Positions 46,690 through 56,788 are shown, counted from the first letter of the stretch. The stretch is DNA of 64,000 nucleotides from Marinimicrobium koreense (GCF_003762925.1 NZ_RJUK01000001.1:124001-188000), one strand, 5' to 3'. The notes: generated by a model from the letters alone, not told the origin. Made by a program: numbers and translations.

Positions 46690-47574
46690 TTACGGGCGTA
46701 TTTTGGTGCCGGTCAGTCTCACCCAGCCGTCTTGTTCGGCCACCGGGTCAAAGTCAAACCAGGGGCGATAAGCCGCCATCACGGCTTCGGCCTGATTGGC
46801 CAGAATGCCAGAAAGGCAGATCTTGCCGTCAACCCGGGTCATGCGCTGCAGTTGTGGCGCCAGCTCAACCAGGGGGCCGGCAAGGATGTTGGCCAACATG
46901 ATGTCGGCGGTCACCTCGGGGCATTGCCCGGGTAGAAAAACCGGCATGGCATTTTCGGGCAGCGCATTGCGAGCCGCGTTGTCCCGGGTGGCGGTGAGTG
47001 CCTGGGGGTCAATATCCACCCCGGTGACCCGGTGGGCGCCGAGGAGCAGTGCCGCAATGCCGAGAATGCCCGAGCCACAGCCAAAATCCACGAGGTCGAG
47101 CCCTTCGATGGGCTGTTGGTCCAGCCACTGCAGGCACAAAAACGTGGTGGGATGGGTGCCGGTGCCGAACGCGAGGCCCGGGTCGAGCATCAGGTTGACC
47201 TTGTCGGGCTCCGGGGGTTCCTGCCAGCTGGGGCAGATCCACAGGCGTTCGCCGCAGCGAATGGCCTGGTAGTGGCTCATCCACTCCCGCTCCCAGTCTT
47301 TGTCTTCGAGCTGTTCCCAGCGGTGCTCGGGCAGCGGCCGGTTCCAGGCGGAAGCCAGCCGCTCGCTGATCGCGCGCGTGTCGATGTCGGCATCGTACAG
47401 ACCGGTCAGGCGCACCTGGTCCCACAGCGGGGTTTCCCCCAGTGCGGGCTCCAGAATGGGCTGATCGGCGTTGTCTTCCAGCGTAACCGACACAGCGCCG
47501 CTGGCCAGAAGAAGATCTTCCAGCGCCTCGGCGCTATTCCGGTCCGTGGTCAGTTTCAGTTGCAACCAGGGCAT
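46690..47574 (-). CDS. prmA: Ribosomal protein L11 methyltransferase PrmA
   Basis: 294 residues with an N-terminal substrate-recognition domain and SAM-binding motif I (LVDFGCGSGILGIAALLLGA, about 162-181). It trimethylates L11. It starts 6 bases after accC ends, so the acc-prm genes form one transcript. Confidence 0.96.
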   Translation of the reverse strand: MPWLQLKLTTDRNSAEALEDLLLASGAVSVTLEDNADQPILEPALGETPLWDQVRLTGLYDADIDTRAISERLASAWNRPLPEHRWEQLEDKDWEREWMSHYQAIRCGERLWICPSWQEPPEPDKVNLMLDPGLAFGTGTHPTTFLCLQWLDQQPIEGLDLVDFGCGSGILGIAALLLGAHRVTGVDIDPQALTATRDNAARNALPENAMPVFLPGQCPEVTADIMLANILAGPLVELAPQLQRMTRVDGKICLSGILANQAEAVMAAYRPWFDFDPVAEQDGWVRLTGTKIRP

Positions 47575-47580
47575 AGGGCG

Positions 47581-48924
47581 TCAGCTGGAAAGCTTTTTCT
47601 CCAGGTAATGGATGTTGACGCCACCTTTGCGGAACTCGTCGTCCCGGACCAGCCACTGTTGCAGCGAAATATTGGTACGGATGCCGTCGATGATGGTCTC
47701 ATCCAGGGCGTGACGCATTCGGTTCAATGCCTCTTCCCGGGTCTCGCCGTAGGTGATGATCTTGGCGATCATCGAGTCGTAGTTCGGCGGTACCGTGTAG
47801 CCACTGTACAGGTGCGAGTCCACCCGCACACCCAGACCGCCCGGCGGATGGAAATTCTTGACCTTGCCCGGGCAGGGCATGAAGGTTTTGGGATCTTCGG
47901 CATTGATGCGGCACTCGAAGGAGTGACCGCGAATCACCACGTCTTCCTGCTTGATGGACAGCTTTTCGCCCGCACAGACGCGAATCTGCTCTTTGATGAT
48001 GTCGATACCGGTCACCATTTCCGAGACCGGGTGCTCCACCTGAATGCGGGTGTTCATCTCGATGAAGTAGAAGTTGCCGTCTTCGTACAGGAACTCGAAG
48101 GTACCGGCACCTTTGTAGCCCATCTTGATGCAGGCGTTGACACAGGCCTGGGCGGTTGACTGGCGAACGTCTTCCGGGATACCGGGGGCCGGCGCCTCTT
48201 CGATCACCTTCTGGTGGCGGCGCTGCAGCGAGCAGTCGCGGTCGCCCAGGTGAATGGCATTACCCTGGCCGTCGGACAGCACCTGGATCTCCACATGACG
48301 CGGGTTCTGCAGGAACTTTTCCATATACACCGTATCGTCGCCGAAGGCGGACTTGGCTTCGTTCTGGGTGATGTGGATGGAGTTCATCAGCGAGGCTTCG
48401 GTGTGTACCACGCGCATCCCGCGACCACCGCCGCCGGCGGCAGCCTTGATGATGACCGGGTAGCCAATCTGCTTGCCCATGGCCAGGCATTTCTCGCGAT
48501 CGTTGGCGGGCAGCGGGCCATCGGAGCCGGGTACGGTCGGCACGCCGGCCTTTTTCATGGCGGCAATGGCGGCGACCTTGTCACCCATCATGCGAATGGT
48601 GTCCGGGTCCGGACCGATGAACACGAAACCGCTTTTCTGTACCTGCTCGGCGAAATCGGCGTTTTCGGCCAGAAAGCCGTAGCCGGGGTGTACCGCTACC
48701 GAGTCGGTCACTTCCATCGCACTGATGATGGCCGGGATGTTCAGGTAGCTCTGGGGCGACGGGTTGGGCCCGATGCATACCGACTCGTCCGCCAGGCGAA
48801 CGTGCTTCAGGTCGCGGTCGATGACAGAGTGAACCGCGACGGTTTTAATGCCCATCTCTTTACAGGCGCGCAGAATGCGCAGGGCAATCTCGCCGCGGTT
48901 GGCGATCAAAACTTTATCAAACAT
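47581..48924 (-). CDS. accC: Acetyl-CoA carboxylase, biotin carboxylase subunit AccC
   Basis: 447 residues; [21 protein letters not shown] is the typical start. ATP-grasp glycine loop [11 protein letters not shown], and catalytic segment [20 protein letters not shown]. It carboxylates the biotin on AccB, first step of fatty-acid synthesis. Gap to accB is 23 bases. Confidence 0.98.
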   Translation of the reverse strand: MFDKVLIANRGEIALRILRACKEMGIKTVAVHSVIDRDLKHVRLADESVCIGPNPSPQSYLNIPAIISAMEVTDSVAVHPGYGFLAENADFAEQVQKSGFVFIGPDPDTIRMMGDKVAAIAAMKKAGVPTVPGSDGPLPANDREKCLAMGKQIGYPVIIKAAAGGGGRGMRVVHTEASLMNSIHITQNEAKSAFGDDTVYMEKFLQNPRHVEIQVLSDGQGNAIHLGDRDCSLQRRHQKVIEEAPAPGIPEDVRQSTAQACVNACIKMGYKGAGTFEFLYEDGNFYFIEMNTRIQVEHPVSEMVTGIDIIKEQIRVCAGEKLSIKQEDVVIRGHSFECRINAEDPKTFMPCPGKVKNFHPPGGLGVRVDSHLYSGYTVPPNYDSMIAKIITYGETREEALNRMRHALDETIIDGIRTNISLQQWLVRDDEFRKGGVNIHYLEKKLSS

Positions 48925-48947
48925 AAACCAAATCCTCGGTGCTGGAT

Positions 48948-49412
48948 TTATACAATCGTGACCAGGGGTTGGTCGAATTCAACCGGCTCGCCGTCGTCGA
49001 CCAGAATGGCTTCGACCACGCCGGCTTTGTCCGCTTCGATTTGGTTCATCATCTTCATGGCCTCAACGATGCAGATCACATCGCCGACCTTAACGTGCTG
49101 GCCCACTTCCACAAACGCCGGGGAGCCGGGGCTCGGGGAGCGGTAGAAGGTGCCCACCATGGGTGACTTCACCACGTGGCCGTTGTGCTGCGCGGCGGGG
49201 GCGGCATCGCTGCTGTCGGCGGCCGGAGCCGGTGCGGCGGGGGCGGCGGCCGGTGCGGGCGCGGGCGCCTGGGCCGGTGCGGCGGTGAAATACTGAGCAT
49301 TCGGGTTATTGCGGCTGATGCGGACGGATTCCTCGCCCTCTTTGATTTCCAGCTCGCCGATGTCGGATTCTTCCAGCAGCTCAATCAGTTTTTTAATTTT
49401 GCGAATATCCAT
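48948..49412 (-). CDS. accB: Biotin carboxyl carrier protein AccB
   Basis: 154 residues: short N-terminal helix region, an alanine/proline-rich linker (about 45-75), and a biotinyl domain with the biotinylation site in VEAMKMMNQ. The Ala-Pro linker is the mobile arm. Operon order aroQ-accB-accC is conserved. Confidence 0.97.
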   Translation of the reverse strand: MDIRKIKKLIELLEESDIGELEIKEGEESVRISRNNPNAQYFTAAPAQAPAPAPAAAPAAPAPAADSSDAAPAAQHNGHVVKSPMVGTFYRSPSPGSPAFVEVGQHVKVGDVICIVEAMKMMNQIEADKAGVVEAILVDDGEPVEFDQPLVTIV

Positions 49413-49491
49413 TGGGGCCTCTCTTTAAAGCAACGGATGAATGATGAATTGATCCCGGCGCACCGGGTTCGATGTCAGGGTGTAGATACTT

Positions 49492-49965
49492 CTATTCGGA
49501 TGTCGATGCTTTGCCGGTCTGCGCGGCGCGCTCCAGGTGGCGCAGTGCTGCGGTCAGGGCCAGCTCATAGCTCTGGGCGCCGAAACCACAGATGACGCCC
49601 TGGGCGACATCGGAAAAATACGAGTGTTGGCGGAACGGCTCGCGGGCGTGCACATTGGACAGGTGCACTTCGATAAAAGGAATGGCAACGCCCAGCAGTG
49701 CATCGCGCAGGGCGACGCTGGTGTGGGTGAACGCAGCAGGGTTGATGACAATAAAGTCCACCCCTTCCTGGCGCGCATCGTGAATGCGTTCAACGAGTTC
49801 GTATTCCGCATTGCTCTGCAGGGTCAACACATGGTGGCCAGCGGCGTGGCCCTGTTCGGTCAAGGTCCGGTTTATGGTGTCCAGGGTCTGGGCACCATAA
49901 ATGCCGGGCTCGCGTTGTCCCAGCAGATTCAGGTTGGGGCCATGTAGAACCAGAATGGTTGCCAT
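49492..49965 (-). CDS. aroQ: 3-dehydroquinate dehydratase type II AroQ
   Basis: 157 residues from the ATG at 49965 ([24 protein letters not shown]); the longer upstream frame is not family-like. Motifs: NLNLLG, the catalytic tyrosine in [20 protein letters not shown] (histidine), and [11 protein letters not shown]. It makes 3-dehydroshikimate in aromatic amino-acid synthesis. Confidence 0.95.
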   Translation of the reverse strand: MATILVLHGPNLNLLGQREPGIYGAQTLDTINRTLTEQGHAAGHHVLTLQSNAEYELVERIHDARQEGVDFIVINPAAFTHTSVALRDALLGVAIPFIEVHLSNVHAREPFRQHSYFSDVAQGVICGFGAQSYELALTAALRHLERAAQTGKASTSE

Positions 49966-50272
49966 GAAAAATCCTGTGTGACCGTGGTTTTCTTGACCGG
50001 GTGTTGTGTTAACACGCGAAAATCGGCGTTTGCACGTTATGGGGGCGAGTTTGCCGCAAAAAAGCAACAGTGTCCACGGTCTATTCGGGTTTTTGCTAAA
50101 TTGTCCTCAAATGGCGACAAGATGCCAGACGTTCGGTCTGTTATGGCGCATAAAGCCGTGTTTTGGTGGGCGGTTTGAGCCCGTTAACAGTCATTTTGAG
50201 CGACAAACCCGGCGCAATACAGGCAAGATAGCAGAGGATGACAAAAAGTCGGCAATATTGCTGCTAACGTCG
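49966..50272. other. Intergenic region upstream of aroQ-accB-accC
   Basis: 307 bases with no gene I can support; it must hold the aroQ-acc promoter. It has a perfect palindrome GTGTTAACAC (50006-50015), about 40 bases upstream of aroQ. No clear promoter hexamers stand out. Confidence 0.5.
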
Positions 50273-52078
50273 TCAATTTTGGCTCAATTGTGTTTCCGTG
50301 CCATCATCGAGTCGCTCAAGCAGGGCTTTTTTGCGAAGAATTTGCGGTAACACGATGCCTGGGCCCTGATGGTCGGCGGGAAACCAGAGGTAGAGCGGCA
50401 CCCCGCTGCGGTTGTACTCCTCCAGCAGCTGGGTGATGGCCGGGTCGCGGTGGGTCCAGTCTCCTTTGAGGGTCGCTACGCCGTGGGCGTTGAAAGCGCG
50501 TTCAACGTCTTCGGTACCCAGAGTGACGCGCTCATTGGCCAGACAGGTCAGGCACCAGTCGGCGGTCAGATTGATAAATACCGGAGTTCCTTCGCGGCGC
50601 AGGGTGTCCAGGCGGGCGGCGGAGTAGGGCTCCCAGCGGGAGTCCTCGACCGGGGCGTTCAGCGTTTGCCAGGGCAGAGCCAGGGCGGCGACCCAGGCGA
50701 GTAATACCAGGGCCTTTTGGCTGAATCGGGCCGAAGTGGAACGGGGCTGCCGGGTCAATAACCAGCCTGCGAAGGCAATCGCGACGGCCCCCACGCCAAC
50801 CGCTGCCACGGCATTGGGTCCGGCCTGACGCCCGAGCACCCAGAGGAGCCAGATGGCGGTCAGGTATAAAGGAAAGGCCAGAAACTGCTTCAGGCTGTCC
50901 ATCCAGGGGCCGGGTTTGGGAAGATGGTTCACCAGCGATGGCAGGTAGCACAGTGCCAGCAGAGGCAATGCCATCCCCAGGCCCAGTGCCACAAACACGC
51001 TCAGGCTCACCAGCGTGGGTTGGGTCAGGGCAAAGCCAAGGGCCGCGCCCATAAAGGGGGCGGTACAGGGGCTGGCGACAATAGCGGCGAGCACGCCGGT
51101 AAAAAAGGAGCCGCTCAGGCCGCCGCTCTGGGTCAGCTTCTGTCCTACCCCCATCCAGCGCGTGCCAATGGTCAGCAGGCCGGACAGGCTCAGCCCGAGA
51201 ATAAAGAACAAGTACACCAGTGCGGCAATGAGCAGGGGAGACTGTAACTGGAAGCCCCAGCCAATCGCCTCTCCACCGGCGCGTGCGGCCAACAGTACGC
51301 CGGCAAAGGCGACAAAACTGACCACTATGCCCGCGGTGTAAGCCCAGCCGTGGAGCGGCAATCGCTGGCGGTCGGCTCGAGCCAGGCTCATGACCTTGAT
51401 CGACAGCACGGGGAAGACACAGGGCATCAGGTTCAGAATGATGCCACCGAGCAGTGCCAACACCAGAATATAAGGGAGCCAGGTGGTCGTGGCCTCGGAG
51501 GTGGCGCCGCCGTCGTCGGTATTTGCGGATGCGTTCGCGGGAGGCGCCGAGGCGATGCTGGCGCTCTGGTTGGCGGGGTCCACGCTGACGTAGTCAACAT
51601 GGGGCGGGTAGCAGAGCCCCGCGTCCGCGCAACCCTGAGACTCTACTTTCAGGGTGAAGGGTTGGGCGTCGTCGGCCACGGCAAGGCGGACAGTGGCGCT
51701 GCCGTAATACACCGCCATGTCCTTTTCAAAGTACTCGTCGTACTTGTCGACCGTGTTGTCGCTGAATCGGGGGGCAAACGGTTCCGGCTCCGGGTCGGCG
51801 CTCAGCCTGAACCTCTCCTGATACAGGTAGTAATCCGGGGCCACTTCCCAGTGAAGCACTAGCTCGCCGTCGTAAAGTCGGGTTTCCAACTGAAATGCCT
51901 CGGTGACCGGCAGAAAGTCATCACCGCCCCCCAGCAGGCTGGTGTTCTGGGATTGGCCGCCCAACAAGTCCTGAGCGGCGGCACCGTGACTGAAAACGCA
52001 GAGCAGGGTGCTCCAGAGTAGCAGGCGCCAGAATGACAAAAAGTCGTGTCGGGATGCCGATAATTGCTGGGTCAACAT
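50273..52078 (-). CDS. dsbD: Thiol:disulfide interchange protein DsbD
   Basis: 601 residues: signal peptide (about 1-35, ending GAAAQ); periplasmic alpha domain with CADAGLCYPP; eight-helix membrane beta domain with cysteines in NLMPCVFPV and ASPCTAPFMG; and C-terminal thioredoxin-like gamma domain with ADWCLTC. All six redox cysteines are present. It moves electrons from cytoplasmic thioredoxin to periplasmic DsbC and to cytochrome c maturation, relevant to the many c-type haem proteins nearby. Confidence 0.96.
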   Translation of the reverse strand: MLTQQLSASRHDFLSFWRLLLWSTLLCVFSHGAAAQDLLGGQSQNTSLLGGGDDFLPVTEAFQLETRLYDGELVLHWEVAPDYYLYQERFRLSADPEPEPFAPRFSDNTVDKYDEYFEKDMAVYYGSATVRLAVADDAQPFTLKVESQGCADAGLCYPPHVDYVSVDPANQSASIASAPPANASANTDDGGATSEATTTWLPYILVLALLGGIILNLMPCVFPVLSIKVMSLARADRQRLPLHGWAYTAGIVVSFVAFAGVLLAARAGGEAIGWGFQLQSPLLIAALVYLFFILGLSLSGLLTIGTRWMGVGQKLTQSGGLSGSFFTGVLAAIVASPCTAPFMGAALGFALTQPTLVSLSVFVALGLGMALPLLALCYLPSLVNHLPKPGPWMDSLKQFLAFPLYLTAIWLLWVLGRQAGPNAVAAVGVGAVAIAFAGWLLTRQPRSTSARFSQKALVLLAWVAALALPWQTLNAPVEDSRWEPYSAARLDTLRREGTPVFINLTADWCLTCLANERVTLGTEDVERAFNAHGVATLKGDWTHRDPAITQLLEEYNRSGVPLYLWFPADHQGPGIVLPQILRKKALLERLDDGTETQLSQN

Positions 52079-52258
52079 AGGTCGCTTGGTTCCGGGTTGG
52101 GTGACGTTTTCTGCGGCGAGAGGGTATCATGGCCGCTAGATGCCAAAGCAGTCTCTTTTCTCGGACTGCGGCAAACCACAATAATTCGGATCAATCCGGG
52201 TCGCTAGTGTACCGGACTTGGACCGCAAAAACTGCCAACTGGCTCTCCTGGAGTCGCT

Positions 52259-53041
52259 GTGAGTAAGGTTATTGTCATGCATGAGTTGGGTCATCCCGCG
52301 ACCGATCGGGCGAGATCCCGGGGGTGGATGCTGGGCGGTATGCTGGGGCTCGCCCTGTTGGTCGGGTGCAGCAGCCCCGCGCCGACACCTGCCTCGACGC
52401 AGACACCCCCGCCAGCGGTCGATACCACGCCGGAGCCTGAGCCGAAGCCGACGCTGACGCGAGAGCAGCGGCTTGAGCGCTGGCTGGAGGAGGGCGATCG
52501 GGCCCTGTCTGCCGATCGATTGCTGTCACCGTTGGGCGACAACGCGCATGATCGCTATCGGGCGGTGCTGATTTATGACCCCGATAATACCCGCGCCATT
52601 TCCGGGCTCCAGGCCATTGCCCTGCGCTATCTCGATCTGGCCCGCTCCGCCGCCGCGCGAAGCGCGCTCTCTCAGGCCCAGGGCTACCTGGACCTGGCAG
52701 CGTCCGTGGATCCGGGGAATCCGCTGGTGGCCGAGTTCAGCGAGAAGGTCAGCAACCAGCGGGCGCGTTTGCAAAGTGCCTCCCCCCTGACTCAGGATGG
52801 GCAAGTGGTACAGCTCAATGGAGAGCTGCTTCGTCAGCGGGCAGACGAGCTGGTGGTTGATCTGCAACAGCTGGCCCGGCGAGTAAAAGACACCGGTGAG
52901 TTTCTGCTGATCGTGGCGCGCACGGACGCCGAGGGCCGGTGGATCTACCAACAGATGCGCGATGGTGTACCCAATTATCTGTTGCGCGGGGATATCCACC
53001 GGGGCTCTCCGCCGCGAATCGAACTACAGCCGCCGTTGTAA
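52259..53041 (+). CDS. Predicted lipoprotein with TPR-like region
   Basis: About 260 residues if started at the GTG at 52259 (CTGGAG just upstream); an ATG at 52277 with AAGG upstream is an equal alternative. Lipobox LLVGC (C37 in the long form), a Pro/Thr-rich spacer, then helical repeats (SALSQAQGYLDLAASVDPGNPLVAEF) resembling TPRs. A C-terminal section (ELVVDLQQLARRVKDTGEFLLIVARTDAEGRWIYQQM) has no family I can name. It precedes the copper chaperone gene. Confidence 0.75.
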   Translation: MSKVIVMHELGHPATDRARSRGWMLGGMLGLALLVGCSSPAPTPASTQTPPPAVDTTPEPEPKPTLTREQRLERWLEEGDRALSADRLLSPLGDNAHDRYRAVLIYDPDNTRAISGLQAIALRYLDLARSAAARSALSQAQGYLDLAASVDPGNPLVAEFSEKVSNQRARLQSASPLTQDGQVVQLNGELLRQRADELVVDLQQLARRVKDTGEFLLIVARTDAEGRWIYQQMRDGVPNYLLRGDIHRGSPPRIELQPPL

Positions 53042-53085
53042 CCGGGTTGTACGACGGCACAATCAATGCTCTGGAGAAACCTGTC

Positions 53086-53532
53086 ATGTTGCGAGCCATA
53101 CTTTTTGTGCTGGCGTTGGGGGTAGCGCCGGTCTGGGCGGAGGCGCCCACTGTTACCGTTACCGATGCAACCGTGCGAGTGCCCTTGCCGGGTAAAGACC
53201 TCACCTCGGCCTACTTTCTGTTGCATAACACGGGTGAGGAGGCGCGGTCGTTGGTGGCGGTGTCCGCCGAGTTCGCCGAGCGTGCGGAGCTGCACGAGCA
53301 CCGCACGGAGGATGGCATGATGCGCATGCGTCAGGTGGATGCGGTGGAGATTCCCGCCGGCGAGAAGGTGCGCTTTGCCTCGGGGGGCTACCACGTAATG
53401 CTCTTTGGGCTTGAGCGACGCCCCCGCACCGGAGATCCGCTACAATTGATATTGACGTTTGATGATGGCAGTGAGCAGACCGTGAAGGCCTATGCGGTCA
53501 GCGTGTTTGACCGGCCCCATCACGACCACTAA
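53086..53532 (+). CDS. Periplasmic copper chaperone PCu(A)C
   Basis: 148 residues from the ATG at 53086, with a signal peptide (ILFVLALGVAPVWA). It has the copper motif H-X10-M-X21-H-X-M, here H70, M81, H103 and M105, typical of PCu(A)C/DUF461 proteins that deliver Cu(I) to the CuA site of cytochrome oxidase. No Sco protein or oxidase gene is in the window. The gene starts 44 bases after the lipoprotein gene. Confidence 0.93.
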   Translation: MLRAILFVLALGVAPVWAEAPTVTVTDATVRVPLPGKDLTSAYFLLHNTGEEARSLVAVSAEFAERAELHEHRTEDGMMRMRQVDAVEIPAGEKVRFASGGYHVMLFGLERRPRTGDPLQLILTFDDGSEQTVKAYAVSVFDRPHHDH

Positions 53533-53558
53533 CGCATTTCACCGATCAGGAAGTCGCT

Positions 53559-54632
53559 ATGCCCATGTCCAAAGCCAAACAGTTCTGGATCCACCTGCAG
53601 CGCAAGCTCCGGGATACCTTTGCCGACACCCGTGATGATGTCTCCCGGTTGGGGGTAAGGGTGAAAATTGGTTTGGCCGTATTGGGCCTGTACTTGTTGT
53701 TGGCGCTGGTAGTGGGCATTTACTGGAGCATGACCCCCGGTTTTTTCACCGTGGAAGACTATGTGACGGCACAGGTTGAAGAGCGCGGCGGAAAGCGTGA
53801 GCGAGGCGCAGTGATGACCTCGGCACTGATTGGCGTAGCGGAAACCCTGTTGGAAAAACCCGGTGGCTACCTGACCAATGACATCACCCCACCCGGCCTC
53901 TGGCTGGATAATATGCCGAGCTGGGAGTACGGCGTGGTCATTCAGGTGCGCGACGCCAGCAAAGCCATGCGTGAAGCGTTCAGCCGCTCCCAGTCTCAAT
54001 CCCGCGAGGATCAGGATCTGGCGTTGGCCGAATCCCGCTTCAACTTCAATACCGACAGTTGGATCATGCCGGCCACCGAGCGCCAGTACCGCGAAGGCAT
54101 TCAGTACACCCGTCGCTACCTTGATCGATTGACCGGCATCAGTGATCAGAACGCCGAGTTCTACACCCGCGCCGATAATCTTCGCTATTGGTTGAGCACT
54201 GTGGAAACCCGCCTGGGCAGCCTGTCGCAACGCCTCAGCGCCAGTGTCGGACAGCGACGACTGAATACCGACCTGCCTCTGCGTATGGGGGAACCCCAGG
54301 AAACTGAGCCAGGGGAGGTCATTGTGAAAACTCCCTGGACGCAACTGGATAACGTGTATTACGAAGCACGGGGCTCGGCCTGGGCTCTGATTCATCTGCT
54401 GAAGGCGGCGGAAATCGAGTTTGCCGACGTGCTCGATGACAAAAACGCCCGCGTCAGCCTGGGGCAGATCATTCGTGAGCTGGAAGCCACCCAGCGCTCG
54501 CTGATGAGCCCGATGATCCTCAATGGCAGCGGCTTTGGTCTGCTGGCCAACCACTCCCTGGTAATGGCCTCCTATATCTCCCGCGCCAATGCGGCGTTGA
54601 TTGATTTGCGGAGTTTGTTGGATCGGGGATGA
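53559..54632 (+). CDS. DUF2333 family membrane protein
   Basis: 357 residues, one N-terminal membrane helix (about 37-58, IGLAVLGLYLLLALVVGIYW) and a large, presumably periplasmic helical domain (ERGAVMTSALIGVAETLLEKPGGYLTNDITPPGLWLDNMPSWEYG is characteristic of DUF2333). The function is unknown. It is the last GC-rich gene before the AT-richer island. Confidence 0.88.
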   Translation: MPMSKAKQFWIHLQRKLRDTFADTRDDVSRLGVRVKIGLAVLGLYLLLALVVGIYWSMTPGFFTVEDYVTAQVEERGGKRERGAVMTSALIGVAETLLEKPGGYLTNDITPPGLWLDNMPSWEYGVVIQVRDASKAMREAFSRSQSQSREDQDLALAESRFNFNTDSWIMPATERQYREGIQYTRRYLDRLTGISDQNAEFYTRADNLRYWLSTVETRLGSLSQRLSASVGQRRLNTDLPLRMGEPQETEPGEVIVKTPWTQLDNVYYEARGSAWALIHLLKAAEIEFADVLDDKNARVSLGQIIRELEATQRSLMSPMILNGSGFGLLANHSLVMASYISRANAALIDLRSLLDRG

Positions 54633-54783
54633 ACCAGCGTTGGAGATCCAGGAGCGTTGTTGCGCTTTTTCAGTGCTGGATTCGGCTGGTTTATTATTCC
54701 AAAAAAATATAAAAACTTTCATTGAAAGCTGGCTGCTAATCACCCCTCTGTAGATTCCGTACCTGGTTTGGACGGGGTCCTTT

Positions 54784-54797
54784 AGGTCATGTGACCT
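54784..54797. promoter_or_regulatory. Palindromic operator AGGTCA-TG-TGACCT
   Basis: AGGTCA (54784-54789) and TGACCT (54792-54797) are perfect inverted arms with a 2-base centre. TATTCT (54805-54810) follows at a distance that would place the palindrome over the -35 of a promoter for the CPBP gene. The shape fits binding by the NarL-type regulator encoded two genes downstream (inference). Confidence 0.5.
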
Positions 54798-54823
54798 TCG
54801 GCACTATTCTTCATGACTCTAAT

Positions 54824-54855
54824 CCTATTAGTCTGTAGAGACAGTCTACTAATGG
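54824..54855. promoter_or_regulatory. Imperfect dyad before the CPBP gene
   Basis: CCTATTAGTCTGT (54824-54836) and ACAGTCTACTAATGGG (54841-54855) form an imperfect inverted repeat around AGAG; it ends just before the ATAAGG ribosome site and the ATG at 54865. Could be an operator or an mRNA hairpin. Confidence 0.45.
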
Positions 54856-54864
54856 GATAAGGTC

Positions 54865-55611
54865 ATGAAGAAGACAATGCGAGAACAAAGAGTCACTCTA
54901 ATCTATTTGGCCTCCACGATTCTGGTGATGGCGTTGCTCACGGTGATAGCTGTCCGAGTGTCCGTTGCTCCGATCATTTTCTTGGGAGTTATCAGTCCCC
55001 TGTTGTTGGCAGTGGCCTTCAGCTATTATGAGAGAGGATGGGGTGGCATCAAAGAACTATTCTGTCATCCCCCAGGTTTCAACTTCAAAGCTCTAGCGAC
55101 TGGTTGTGCTATATTCCTGCCTCCTGGATTAATGATGCTTAGCATAGCGATAAGTCATGACGAGTGGGTGGCGCCAAATTTCAGTGAAGTGTTAGCAAAA
55201 ATTCCTTTTTTAATGGTGCTGATGGCAGGAGAGGAGTTTGGCTGGAGGAGATATGCTTTTGATCGATTGTCGAGAGAGTTTAGTTTCATGCTTTCGGCTA
55301 ATATTGTTGGTGTTGCGTGGTTAGTTTGGCATTTTCCGGGCTATCTGGTTGGTATGGGAACGCCTGATGGTTTGCCATTTTGGTTTTTTGGGTTAATGGT
55401 GGTTCCTGCCAGTATTCTTTTGGCATTTTTATATCGCTGGACCCGCAATGTGTACTTGGTCATTCTAGCGCATGTTTCCTCAAATGCGGGGTTCATTGGC
55501 TTGCCGCTGTTGCCGGAGGTCGCCGGCAGTACGTCTGCATTCGCTGTATATACCGGGCTGCTTTGGTTGTTGGTGGCGCCGTTACTCTTAAACAAAAAGT
55601 TCTGGTTGTAG
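54865..55611 (+). CDS. CPBP-family intramembrane protease (Abi/Rce1-like)
   Basis: 248 residues, about eight hydrophobic segments. It carries the CPBP motifs: EEFGWRRY (E123, E124, R128), WLVWHFP (H156) and LAHVSSN (H203, N207), which form the metal-dependent catalytic site in this family. Relatives process prenylated proteins, mature or resist bacteriocins, or act in membrane stress signalling. The gene is AT-richer than its neighbours. It ends 4 bases before the sensor kinase gene, so all three island genes are probably cotranscribed. Confidence 0.87.
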   Translation: MKKTMREQRVTLIYLASTILVMALLTVIAVRVSVAPIIFLGVISPLLLAVAFSYYERGWGGIKELFCHPPGFNFKALATGCAIFLPPGLMMLSIAISHDEWVAPNFSEVLAKIPFLMVLMAGEEFGWRRYAFDRLSREFSFMLSANIVGVAWLVWHFPGYLVGMGTPDGLPFWFFGLMVVPASILLAFLYRWTRNVYLVILAHVSSNAGFIGLPLLPEVAGSTSAFAVYTGLLWLLVAPLLLNKKFWL

Positions 55612-55615
55612 AAAA

Positions 55616-56788
55616 GTGAATTCTATATCGAGTGGAGTTTCACTCTGGGTAAGACTGACCATCGTCGGGCTGACGCTGGTGGGCAGTTATTTTGTTGTGA
55701 GCTCCATAACAACCTTGGGGCAGAGTTGGGCGCTCGGTCTTCTGCTTCTGTTTGTGTGTTGCACGTTTACGGTTATCTCTGATCATGCGCGGCGATTGAG
55801 ACAGGTTGTTCTGATTTTGATGTTCGTGGTCATCTTGATTTTGACTTTCCTGGTCCATCAGCATCTGGCAATGCTTTTTTTGGTGGTTTGTCTTATTGCT
55901 GTTGAGTCGCTGCCCAGAAGACTGTCGATAGTGTGGATTGGTATGTGTGTTCTCGCTGTTTTTGTTTGTGAGGTTTTTGATGGCAGATCAGAGACAGGGC
56001 TTCAAGATGCGATTGTAAACAGCTTTATAACTCTTCTTGTAAGTGGTTTTGCAATTCTTCGTGTTGACGCTGAAATAGGACGGAAGCGGACCCGGAAGCT
56101 CGTCCGTGAGCTGGAAATTAAGAACAAAAAGCTCGCAATCTATGCGGCTGAACACGAATATCAGTCGCGATTGAAAGAACGTCAGCGATTGTCGCGCGAG
56201 TTGCACGATACTCTCGGTCACAAGCTAACCACGTCTATAGTTCAAATGGAAGCTGCCGAGAAGCTGGTTGAGGAGCAGCCTGGCAGGGCAAAAGGTATGA
56301 TTAGGGATTCACAGAGTCTATTAAGAGAAGGGCTGGAAGAGACGCGTGATATGGTTCGCTTTCTGGATCACGATAGTCCTGGAGAGAGCTTCCTGTCTAG
56401 AGATCTCTCGGTTTTGGTTAAAAGTTTTCAATCAGCCACAGGTTTGGCTGTTGACCTTCGGCTGAAGATTGGTGAGAGCGGAGTTTCTTCCGAAGTGAAG
56501 CGTCATATTTTTCGAATCGTTCAGGAATCCTTAACCAATATTTCCCGTCACGCAAAAGCTACTGAGGTTTGCATTACCCTTACCCATGATAAAATTATAA
56601 GGCTGCTTATTGAAGATAACGGTCAAAGTGTGATTTATTCCTCTGGAGAGAACCTGCCACAGTCGAAAACCATTGAGAGTCGTGTTTCTGAGCTTCGGGG
56701 GAATTTGAAGTTTTACCGGGAGGGGGTGTTGACTGTTCTGTGTGTTGAAATTCCACTTTTTCCCAGAGGGGATGGCAGTGGTGATTAA
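55616..56788 (+). CDS. NarL-type sensor histidine kinase
   Basis: 390 residues beginning at GTG (55616). The N-terminal half has about six hydrophobic helices (10-150) with almost no periplasmic loops, like intramembrane-sensing kinases. A HisKA_3 dimerisation domain follows with phospho-accepting H197 (RLSRELHDTLGHKL), then a HATPase domain with an N box (IVQESLTNISRHAKA). The ATP lid is degenerate: DNGQS takes the place of the DxGxG motif and no second GxGL motif is seen. It partners the overlapping response-regulator gene. Confidence 0.88.
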   Translation: MNSISSGVSLWVRLTIVGLTLVGSYFVVSSITTLGQSWALGLLLLFVCCTFTVISDHARRLRQVVLILMFVVILILTFLVHQHLAMLFLVVCLIAVESLPRRLSIVWIGMCVLAVFVCEVFDGRSETGLQDAIVNSFITLLVSGFAILRVDAEIGRKRTRKLVRELEIKNKKLAIYAAEHEYQSRLKERQRLSRELHDTLGHKLTTSIVQMEAAEKLVEEQPGRAKGMIRDSQSLLREGLEETRDMVRFLDHDSPGESFLSRDLSVLVKSFQSATGLAVDLRLKIGESGVSSEVKRHIFRIVQESLTNISRHAKATEVCITLTHDKIIRLLIEDNGQSVIYSSGENLPQSKTIESRVSELRGNLKFYREGVLTVLCVEIPLFPRGDGSGD

